Assembly: GCF_945859685.1 (NCBI RefSeq)
Contig: NC_079148.1
Coordinates: 7,750,001 to 7,814,000 of the forward strand
Direction: 5' to 3'
Length of the DNA: 64,000 bases
Origin: Eupeodes corollae
Taxonomy: Eukaryota > Arthropoda > Insecta > Diptera > Syrphidae
In this document: positions 34,601 through 46,600 of the stretch, piece after piece
How the letters are laid out: every line of letters begins with the position of its first letter
Numbering within the stretch: the first letter of the stretch is position 1
Made by a program: the position numbers and the translations under genes
Notes under the pieces: model-generated
Seen by the model: the letters and a program-made list of their open reading frames with translations, nothing else
What the model was told of the DNA's origin: nothing
Databases searched by the model: none

Positions 34601-37600
34601 GATGAAATAATAGAAATGTCATTCAAAGCAACCTAAGCAGGCCTAACGTAACGCAGACGAAGCCGAAGCTGAAGCGTGTATGTGTTTCAGCCATAAAAGT
34701 ATCAGCTGTTCAGGAAAATGAATTTCCGTCCGGAAAATAGAAAAATACATTTTTAGAGAAAAATAAATGCGTAATTATAATTTTTTTCTCAAAAAAATTT
34801 TCGATTGATCAGTATATAATTTTCATTTCTAATCAAAAGGGAAACAGCGTCAAAAATAGATTCAAAACTTTTTCCGAATCGATTTCAATGATAGCTATAA
34901 CTGGCGCATAACTATCAAGTCAAGTCCACTTATTTGACATAATGACAGCTACTCATAATTTTTGAATTAATTGAAAACTCAGTGATTTATTTCTTTTCTG
35001 CACAATAATATTTGATGTTTTATTTAAAAGTGTTCCTTGTCAAATTGAAAAAGGAATAAGTAATATTTTCTTAAAATACGAAATACAAGTCGAGATAGAA
35101 TTGTAGCTTTCGTAAGAAGTGTTTTGTAGACAATTACGTTTTTGATAGTTTTCGCGTGATAAACTGAAATTGGAGGTGAAGTAAATTTCCGAGTTTGAAG
35201 TTTATGGCAATTAAAAGACTAACTCGTTGCCATGGTCAGAATGTACGTTCAAAGAAAGTAATTGACAACATGTGAAGTCCCTTATGTTGTCTGAACCTAC
35301 CCATTGGTACAAATTGTTAGAATTATTTGGGAACGACTGTTGTTAGAAATTGTTGATCTGTCAAACTTCTATTGTCAAAAATTTAAAAAAAATTAATATA
35401 TAACTTTATATGACAAATTCAATAACGTAAGAAAAATTAAGCAACTTTTAAATTCACTTTGATAGTTTAAAATTTTCAACTCTGCTCCTGGACTGAGCTG
35501 CGAATTATTTAAAATCGTAACTATTTGACACTTAAACAAATATTGGGCGATGTAATGCCGTCATATTGAATGCGTTCAGTATCGAGCTAGATAGGCTATA
35601 CCCGTGTAGCCAGATTTTTGTGTTTAAAAATTGGTACAACTGAAAGAAGATCTGTCAGAATAATAATAAAAAAACACACAAACAGAAAAGAGTTTTGTGA
35701 AAACCAAAAGTTAAAATTAACTTCAGCAAAAAAAAACTAACTAAAACTATCAAAATGGACAATTTTCAAGAAGAAATGGTAAGAAAACAACTGGAAATTG
35801 AGATTCTATAAAAATAGTTCATTTAACAATTGCAGCTTTGACATAAATTAAAAACTTCAAGAAGGGGGTTTGTTCGTAGACTACTACATTAACATGTGGT
35901 TTAAAGCGATCTCAATTCTTTATATAACTGAATCGAGTTGAAATGAGCTTGAATTGACTCGGGTCCGTTCGGGGATCGGAGTCGATTCAAAATTTGTGAA
36001 GAAAAACATGTGTTGAGAGTTGGTTTTACAGATAATGCATTATGGTCTGTTTATTTGCATGTTTGTGTACAAAAAATATAGTTTTGTTTTAATCAAATTA
36101 AAAAAAGTTTTATATGGAGTAAGTACGTATTATTATATGTTGCTGAACTATTCAGTTTTTCATTGTTTAACACGAATCAAACTATCTAAATAGCACTTCA
36201 TAAGAAACATCGAAACCCCATTTGCATTTTAGAAAGTGCTGTCAACCTTAATCATTTTTAAATCTTCTTGCGCGGTGGAACCACCAAAAAGATTTTCTTA
36301 ATCTAAACTGAGATAAACCTTTAGTGGAAGCATAGCAAAACTTAATTATCTTTTCTATTCTTGCAAAATAAGCCCAGTTAGTCCATTTATATTAACAAAA
36401 CTAAATAATATCAACAGTAACAGATTGATTTGTTTTCGGCAATTGAAAACACATGACAACTACTCAACGAACAATGCCAACGAGATACGAATGCATTATC
36501 AATCGTACCAACATTTGAGAACGAAATCATATAAGATACATTCGAGACTCGTATAAACGTCAAAAACCTATCCGTAGTAAGATTCTACTTTAACTTTTAT
36601 GGGTAGTATTCATACTACGGATATTGTTTTTGTTACTCGTGTTAAATCCTACTACACTGTTGATAGATTTTACAACAAAATACGGTTTTATTTTGAGATA
36701 CCTTATTTACCGAGTTCAATACATAAATTAAAATAACCGGCAAAAAATAAAAACAAATTTTAGTTGTTCACAAAAAAACAGGTAAACATGTTAATTCTAG
36801 GTCCAAAGATTTTTACCCAAGAACATAAAAACTTGAAATCAATTTTTAAGTTCCTTTAAATTATTAAGTGATATGTTGAATCAGCTGTTCTGTCAGATAT
36901 ATTTGGATTCCTTTTTGGATCAGCTGTCCTTTTACAAGTCAAACACTTATAAAAAGGTCTCATTCTAAGATTGAACGCAGCCATTGTAAGAAATCGTTAT
37001 AATCTTAGTGCAAGTGAACGGCAAGAGTTAACGATTGTTACCAACATTTGACAAAAGTTAGAAATAAAACAAACTACAGCGATGACTAAACGTCCAATTG
37101 ACTGACATATGTACATTTAGGACAACATTAAATATAAGCATAGGCTGCGTTCAATCTCGTGTTGGGTAGGGTATCTTGGATAGGTGGGTTTTTAGATACC
37201 TTGTTGAACGACTTGAATAGCTGTCAAAAAAATAAAAACAACCTAGCAAATTGGTCATCTACAAAACGAGAACAAAATAATTCAATTTTGAAGTTTAAAA
37301 AAATAGATCGTAATTACCTTCTAGAATTCGGAGGCAAATAGCTTCTTCATCGTCTATTATGTAAAAGAACATCCTCAAATACAATTTCAACTGACATTTT
37401 GTATCTTTTTGTTTACCAACAAATACAAAAAGCTGAAATCAATTTTTAAGTATCTTGAAATTCAACCATTTGTTGAATCAGCTGTTCTGTCAGATACCTA
37501 CATACCCCAGAAATTCTTGGATACCTCGTGATTAGTTTTTTGACATTTCAGCTCTTATTTTACACGTAAAACACTAGTAAAAACGTATCCGGATACCTTA

Positions 37601-40600
37601 TCCTTCTAAGATTGAACGGAGCCATTGTTAGATATCGCAACAATCTTAGCGTTAAGGAACGACAATAGTTAAAGATTGTTCACAATAGTTGACAACAGTA
37701 AGAAAAAAAAAACGGACCTCAGAGATAACTAAACGTCAAGTTGACTGACATGCATTTTGGAGAACATTAAAAGCATTGACGTTCTTTAAAGTACAGGCTC
37801 ATTAATATATAAGAACATGGGGTTTTCCATTTTACAATTTGATTAGTAAGAAAGCAAATATTTCTTTGTATCAAATGGAATACGATTAAAATTTGATTTT
37901 TTGACATGGTTTTCACATTTCTTTCCTTTGGTTTGCCCAATTTCAGTGAAGCTTTCAAACTTGTACACCAATATTGATTTCGGTTTTCGGATTAAATATA
38001 ATCGAATATGTCATCCAAAATTGTAAAATGATAGTTTTTGTTAAATAAGTCTTAATTAGGTCAATATAAACTTCTTAATAGTTCAAGTTTGTTTTGCGCT
38101 TGATAATAAAATTAAGAGACTTATTTGAATTAACAACTTTTTAAATTCAATTGTGGATTAAGTGTGATGAGTAAGCCTAGTTAATAAACCTAAGCTTACT
38201 CATGACCGATGACACGAGTGAAAGATTAACATGAATTTTTTAGCGCATTTAATCGTATACAAATGATCATTATTGGACAATTCAAATATTAGACACCTAA
38301 ATTCAAATTGTCAAGTAATTTGTACGATGAATGAATAAATAAAAGTACAAAGTTTAGTGCTGCAAAAAATATGTTAATTATTATAATTATTACTTTTCAA
38401 TGATGTCAATCAATGGAATAACAAAAGAATTATTTAGAAATATGTAGTAAATGTCAAGTTTTTCTTTTTTTCTAAAGGTCATTTATAGTTTTTTCAATGT
38501 TGTCAATTTATTCTTATTTTGAAGTGTTGTTGAATTTCATAATCTAATGGACATAAAATGCCTTCTCTTCAAATTATTTGAAAAAGACACGAACAATCTG
38601 ACAAGTCATTACCCTGCAACAAAGCCTTACTTTTTATTGATTGTAAATAGAACACAAATTAGTTGTCATTTGTTCCACTAGGTGGTGTGAAAATGAATGT
38701 AAAAAACAGAAAAAAATAACTTTTACACAAATAAACATTAAATCAATTTTAAAATTAGGTGAAATAACAATAGTTATAAATTAACAATATTTTTCGTTCA
38801 TTGACCTCATCATTTCAAACATGAAATTAAAACACAATTAATCTTTTATCTAATTTATGTATGTCATAAACTCAAAAGAATTAAGGTGGACACACATAGT
38901 CCAAAAAGTCTCCGTATAGCAACTTTTTTTTTGTTGATTCTGAGATTATATATTTTTTATAATAATATATTAAAAACAAGTATTTTGAAAATCACAATCG
39001 CAATTTTTTTTAAATTTGGTAAAAAGTTGAAGGTGGAAACTAACTTTTTTTCAATGTTACCACTTTGGTTTTTACATATATTTCTAGTACTTTGTTTAAA
39101 AGGAAACACTAAAATTAGGCTGCTGGACGGAGACTTTTTGGACTATGTGTACATAATTGGAATAGAATATCAGTACATTTTTGGAAGAAAAATAAATTAG
39201 ATAACACCTAAAATCAAATTAATGCAAGTAATTTTAAATGTTAAAAAATATAATAATTCATTACAAATTTTTTTAGATTGGCAACACTCTTCCGTCACAG
39301 CCAATTCAGCAGTTTTTTTCCTCATTAAAAGGTTAGTTTGTTTTAGCAATTTATGGTGCACCACAGCAACAGATTACTTTTGCTCTGAAACATTAAACAT
39401 GGATCTGTTTGACACATAATATGAACATTGCTTGTGTGAATTCAACATGACAGCGATGTGTCTAAATAAAATACTAATAATACTAACGTCAATAATAACT
39501 TTTTTTTTACAAGTTTAATTATTTATTCACATACGAGTATCTCTGTAAATGGATAATAAAACTGTGGTCTGTTCTTTCTGTAACTACGAGTATGTTAAAC
39601 AAATATTGTTAAAGTGTCATCGGCACAAAATTTTAAACAACTTATTGTTAAGAGTTGAACAATTTACTAGTTAGTAATTTGCTTAATACTAAGCAATTTA
39701 CCACGGGACTCCAAAACTTTAAACCTCTCTTTCATTTTTCTAAATTGCTTATAGCATTTTAATTTCAAAAACAAGCATCCAAACATTTCTAAAAAGTGAC
39801 AGTTCGTGAAAATAAAGAAAGCAAAGACACTTAAACGGGCCTATTAAATGGAATTCATTAGAATTCGTTGATCGGTCAAACTACCAGTATTAAAAATTAA
39901 ATAATAGTTTTTTATAGGGTCTGCAAAATTACTTCTGTTTTTTTGAAAATGCATCGAGTGTAGCTTCGGCTGTCAAATGATGTCAATATCCTACTCTTCA
40001 ATTTTTGTGAACAAAAATTCGTCCACCACGCCCGATTACGATCGCCATTGACTGTAACGGCAACTCCTTGCTCATTTTCGAAGAAAAATTGTCTAACTAT
40101 GCCTCTGCACCAAAATCCGTCAAGATCAAAATGAGCTTCATCTGAAAAGATGATTTGTTTGCAAAATCAGATTTTTCGCGTTGTTCAATAGGGTTTTCTC
40201 ACCAAGTACTAAACCAGATTTTCGCGAAATTATAGGTTACGGCCGAAAAACTACATCGAAAACTCAAGTTTTCCCATACATTTTTGGTAAACCCAGAGTT
40301 TTATCTAAAACCTCTCGAAAAGTAGTAGCAATTCGAAGTTGAACTAAACAAACAAACCTTTCGAAACATTTAGCGCTCAAATTAATTTAAACAAAACAGC
40401 TGATGGCTGCTGTCAAAACAAATATTTTTTGAAATAAATTTGGTTGCGGTAATATTATTTAAACAATTTCCTTAAAAAATAAGAATAATTGTTTTTGTTT
40501 TTTATTCACAGAATCATATCGCAGCGGTCTAGGAAAATTTGTGCGAAAACATTCCACAATGTGGGAATCGTTGTTCCAGTGAATAAAACCACAACAGTAC

Positions 40601-43600
40601 ACTATAGCCCCTTAATGGACAGCGATGCCAACATCCAGAAGATCCTCAGTGCTTAAGCCAAGCCAGGCAAATTGCAGCCCATCATAACAGCTTCAGTAAT
40701 CGCTCTGGATGAGCGTGATTTTGGTAAGAAACTGGAACTAAAAATAAACCTTCTCTGCTCCGGCCATAAGGACCTACACGAAATCGTTCAGAATCTTCTT
40801 AACCCCGCCTATAAGTTGCTCGGATGGCTACAATATATGGCAATTCTAAAGTCACATTTGGCCAACAGAAGCAATATTCATAAGCCCAGTATTTTTGATT
40901 GAATCAATAACGGGATCACATTCGTTCTTTTGGAGCTCGTATAGATCTTTGTCTTCCTGAAAATCAACTTGATAAGTACCTAACCTACATAAGGCTAAAG
41001 TTGTATCTCTCATTTCCAGATCCTTTAGTTCATTGCAAAGTATCTCGAAAGTTCTGCGGCTCATTTTGAATTTTTTTTTCATCAATACAAACTTTGACAG
41101 CCGGTGTTAAACAAATTTAAATGTCAAATGAAAACGTGTAAATGTTCGGTGTGAACGATTTTCGGGTCTTTGAAAACTTTTTGCCCAAAACCCGGTGTGA
41201 AAAGGCTATAAACGTATACACAACCATATTCGTTTAGCGGAAGGATAAAACTAATTATCTGTCAAATCAGACATAAGCTAAGTGTTACCATTCACGAAAT
41301 AAGCGCTAGTTAAAAAAAAAACGCTAGATGGCGGGCCCTATATAACTTTAAATCGCAAAATGTTCAACGAAAGAAAAACTGTCACCGAGCTAAAATATTT
41401 AACCATTTAACTTTAATAAGACAAATTATACAAAATACTGTTTTAAAAAAATTAACACTAAATAGAAATACTTACACAGCCCATATGATGTAAGCGGCTT
41501 TCGAAAAGAATCCCATTATCTTCCGGGATTCGTCCAGTTTTATTTATTTAAATATTTATTGTTTAAGTAACAAATCGTTATCATTAAAGTGTTATATTAA
41601 TAGGTTAATGAAGTCTTAGCGTTGGATTACCATCATTCGAAAAACATTACCTATAGATATCTATCTACTAATTATTATCAATTGTTCTTTTATGACGACA
41701 TTTAACAAACAATGCGGGATGAGTTATTTTTTTCACATTCGCATTCATATTTATTTTTTTTAATTTTCTTTTTGATTAATTTATTATTATCGCAGAGTTT
41801 TCAGCTATATACACATATTTGAGTTTAATTATCGCGAAAAAATTAATTTGGTTATTGAAGAAAATGTGTATGTACCTTAAAGAACAAAGGAGTCTTTAAA
41901 ATGTTTATTAACATTTGTTTTGTTTAGTTTGTTGCTCTGGTATTATTTTTAAATTTGATTTTTATACAAGGTGAAAATATTGTTATTTATAAAAGAAGTA
42001 ATTTTATACTATTTCGGTGAATATTAAGAAATCACGAAACTTGACAGTTCTTCACTCATGATTTGACATAAGCCCAATGATATTTCTTAGATGCCGGAGA
42101 TATCAGTGTTCTCAGAAATTTAAACAATATGTTCTATTTTTCCTATCAGAAACCTGACAGTACAATGTGTTGGATTCGACTTCTTAATGTTCTCAATGAC
42201 ACAATTCTTAAAGAAATAATTTGACATTTGTTAATGCTAAGTGAGATAACCAGCAAGTTTTTGTATGGTTCATTTATTTCAAATATATGTTGTAAATAAT
42301 TTCTTAACTGTCTCTAGCAGTCCAAACAAATTTTTCTAATGTCAAACAAATTTCCAGTTACTAATTGCCCGATGTGGGAAGGGTCCAACGATTAATTGTT
42401 TGTAAGGATCATTGAACATAAATGGCATTGAGAAAAATTTCCTGATTGAAATCCTCTGCAAAATTTTGTCTGACAGATATCGTTCAATAGTACTGGATAA
42501 AATTGAAACTTTGATCAGTGAAACGAAATAGAACCATCTGATTAGGAAAGTGAAGTTGACATTAACGTCTTAAGGAGCTAATTATTTTATGTCAAAAATG
42601 TATCGAATCGTTTTACTTTTTTTTAATTCATTCTTAAACCTATCTTAAAGCTAGACAAAAATTCATAAAACTAGCCTAATTATCCATAACTTGCAACTAA
42701 CTTAATGGTCCCATACGGACACTCTAAGATAAACTATAACACTAACTACTAATGCCTTTCGGCCCTAAGATCTACTTTACTTCAATTTTAATTTCATTTA
42801 TTTTTGTATTTATTAGAAAATATTGAAAAAAACTAATATCAAGATCCTTTTTTATTTTTACTTAAAAACTACTTAAAATAAGGTCCTTAGAATAAAACTT
42901 AACGCTAACTTAAACTACCTATAAACTACTTAAAACTAGAACAACCACAGCAGCAAATCTAACGTTTTTTGTTTTTATATTTTATTGTCTTTTTTGTATG
43001 TTTTTTTTATATTCCATGTTTTTTTTCTAATTTTTTTGTTTTTTAATTTTGTTTTGTATTTTTTTTTTGCCACCATGCCTATTCTACGTAAAACTAAAAC
43101 TATAAAACAAGTATGTAAGCCGGCCAAGGCTTAACACCCCATCCCGACTACCCAATATCAAGTGCCGATTGAAGCCACCAAAACTGGTTCTACTGCTTCA
43201 CCCTATCAGCTCGGTCCCGTTCGGACAAAGCCCTACTGAACCGAAAGAGCTCTGCTCCACCTTGTGCCATGACGTCCCGATTGTATGGGAGTCGCCTATC
43301 CACGGTTTTCGTCTGACGTGGTAGATTAACGGAACTGCCAATCTATCCTGTATCAGACCGCATTTGTCTAAAACAAGGAATGCCTCTGGTGGAATTTAAC
43401 CGCTCAAGCGTGCACTTTCAAAATACTCGTCGTTCGGATAGAATGCCCCGAAAATTAAATTGTTGGTCGAAGACATAGCCCTTGCAATGTGACCTCGAAC
43501 GAGTTTTATCACGAAATGTCAACTCTGTTCATTCGAGCCCCGTTGTATAGGACCTCGTTGGAATAGTAGTGCACTTAAGAAGGCAAGGCTGTTCGATATA

Positions 43601-46600
43601 AACCGGTACACTGCCGCTCGAACACCCGAAACTTCTCCATCTGGGAAGGGGCAACGTTGAACCTCACAGGACAACACTCTGGGGTCAAGCCGACTGCTAA
43701 AAAACAGCCGTTTCGTCAGAGCGAAAGCTCCTCTGGCCCTGGTCAAACCAGCATTTATATCCCTGTCGAAATATAAATACTGATCTAATCAGATACCGAG
43801 GTACTTCACTACACTTTTGCTCGCTAACGGATGCCCGTGAAGATCAACGATGATCATCTTGCGCCAATTCTTACACGTATCCCTCGTGGCCCTAGCCAAC
43901 GGAGTCCGGAACAGAATTGTCTCCGACTTCTGGACATTTATTTTCAGTTTCCAGTCATCGCAATATCGCTGAATCTTGTCGAAATCACGCTGCAAGAGAA
44001 ATCTAATAACCTCAACCTTTCAGGCCGTTTTCGAATCGTTTCACTAGTTTTATTTTCATATTTGCCATTCTAATGACAAATTTTTTTCCTTCAAAAAAAA
44101 AAGTTTTTTTTAGTAAACGATCTGTCAAACAAATTTCATTTATAGGTGTGTTCCCAAGATTTTTGCAGAAATTGTTTATCTGTCAAATTTTGAAAAGAGA
44201 AAGAAAAAAAAGAGCGCACAACAATGGACGAACAAACGTGATTTTACACATTTCAAAAAGTCAATTTCAAACAAAAACACATTTGAAAATAATTGACACT
44301 TATGTTAGGATAATAAAACTTTAATTTTGTTGTCTAAGACAAGAGAATTTTGTAAAAACAATTTGGTAGTAACGAATTTCAGTGTGGTTGCTATGAACTG
44401 TCAAACTCCATTCGCGTTCCACATACCATCCACACTGCAACGAATAAATTGTTCGCTCAACTTAACAAAATTATACTACTCTTGTTTTGTTAGTTAAAAA
44501 AGGGTAATTATAAATTGAAAATTCGTCACTGTCTGCGAATAGAAATAAAGCTCATGTGAAAGAAAAGTCAAAATATGCGAACATCCACAGTTCGCAGCTC
44601 GCAGTTCGTAGCTCATGTGCAAGATGCTTAAGGATAAAACTCTCTCTAAGAAAAACTGACAATAATGTACGGAACGGTTTTTTTTTGCAAAAATTGTCTG
44701 TCACTCAATCAATGAGCAGCAAACCGAGCGTTCGACGCTAATAACAGCCAATTTACGTACGACAATATGACATTTCACAGACCAACAATTTCTGTCCAAA
44801 AAAGTTTCTTGGGCAGAAATTGACAGAAGGGGAAATTATTTGACTGTCTCTTGAGTGCTCTCTTCTGAATAAAACTACCAAATTAGTGTAGTGTAGAACA
44901 GCATTTGGGCAACAATTGTTGACAATGGGCAGTTTTGGTCAGGGTTCGGAACATACCTTATAAAAACAAATGACAGCTGTAAAAGAAACTCAAAAAAAAA
45001 GTGATAAGGATCAATGACCATTGCATGTTTTTAAAATGACGTCAAACAGGGAAAATCAGTTTTCTATAAATTCAATTGACAAACCAAATGCAACAACTAT
45101 TATTTATAAATAACAAAATAATAACTTAAAATACGTCATAATCGTAGTAGTATTAACGAAAATGATTTCTCTCGCCTTCGCTTAAAGTTACTCGTATTCT
45201 TTAGGAAAATCTTCTTCGTGGTTCTTTGTTATTCATTTGATTAATTCTTATTCCACTTGAAGCGTACTTCTAGTCAATAAAAATCAAAGACCACAATAAT
45301 AATAATTTTAATCAATTGGTTTCTTTTAATTCAATTAATCGCAAAAACGTATTATTATTTTTATCAGCATGCATCAGTGACTTATAAACCGGCAAAGTGA
45401 TGTTTTTTTTTTTTGTCCATCTCAATTGACTTTGTTTTTTTTTTTATTTATAACCTTCAAAATTTGAATAAATTTTGTAATTAAAACAATTAACATATTG
45501 TGCGTTACTTTGTTTATTTTTTTGTTTGTTAAATGCAAATCAACCAGGTGTTTATATAGCATTTCGATAAGAATACATTAAAGAATAATTTTGGAAGCAC
45601 GAATTTATTTTGCAATTGATCTTAATTGTTGGTTGAAAATGGAGAGAAATCTCTGAAAAGAGTGTTTCAATCTTTATTTGATACTACTTGATTCTTGACT
45701 TTACTTTTATTGGAGCGAATGCTCTCCAAATTCAAAAAATTACTCTTGATTGAGCTAAAATGTGTGCACTAATTCATCTGTCATTTTCCAAAAATATGCT
45801 GTCATGTCAAGGTTATGATTTTGACAGAATTGAAGAACTGGTTACAGAAAATATTTTAAAACAAAATTAACACTTTGCACGAAGAAAAAAATTCAAAGAT
45901 TTTATTTTTTCACTCTTAATCCAAAATAATAAAATTTAAGAAATATTTGGCAGTTTTGTTATCCTGCGTAAAAAGTTATTCTTTTAGGATTTAAGTTTCA
46001 CGGGGGTTTCTTTTAATATATTAAATCTATAAGAAACACAGAAACTATACCTGGGCCCTATTTCATAAATATTGACAGGTGCGACAGGTGACAGGTGAGA
46101 ATTTGTAAATGACAAACCTGACAATTGTATAAATTCGGTCCCATAAACAAATTGACAACTTTGTAAAATTCCCTGCCAATTTTACAAAGTTGTCAAGATT
46201 TCGGATCATAAACAAATTGTCATGACAATGAATTGACAGAGATTTTTTTTAAAAATTGTCACAAATTCCCCGACAAATTTGTAGTGACAATTTTTTTATG
46301 AAACAGAAAAAATGGTACAAATTACAATTTTGTCAGTATATAGTTGACAATTGTGACAGGCAATTGAGTTTCGGTCGTAAGGTGACAATTTTATTTTAAT
46401 ATAATGTTTTCAAGTGAAAGTGGCGTCGAACGCAAGGTACGTCACCCTCGCTTCATTAAGTGATTATCAATTTAAGGAAAAATTCCGCGTCTTTTGTTAA
46501 AAATCGGTCATCACATTCAGCATCCCATAATTTTTGTATGTACATGCATACACAATTTGTAAATAAAAAATACTGTAGATCAATTCACTGTACGTTAACA

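Larger units (their letters stand above)
33716..35303. mobile_element. Outer MITE (TGGGTAGGTTC family), copy A, carrying a nested insertion
   Basis: It starts TGGGTAGGTTC then GCCGACATGAGTGACTT. It ends AAGTCCCTTATGTTGTCTGA then ACCTACCCA, giving inverted termini of ~30 bp. Total length 1,588 bp. After removing the nested element plus one TAA (1,050 bp) it is 538 bp, matching copies B (539 bp, 48,655-49,193) and C (544 bp, 51,865-52,408). Confidence 0.93.
36720..37780. repeat. Tandem segmental duplication containing GGCTGCGTTCAA-family MITE ends
   Basis: The right MITE end plus ~155 bp of flank occurs twice, ending at 37,140 and ~37,775: 'agccattgt...aatctta...' after 36,982 and again after 37,623, and 'taaacgtc...ttgactgacat' at ~37,089 and ~37,730. 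The block GAAATCAATTTTTAAGT also recurs (36,835; 37,435). Period is ~600-640 bp. Confidence 0.75.
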
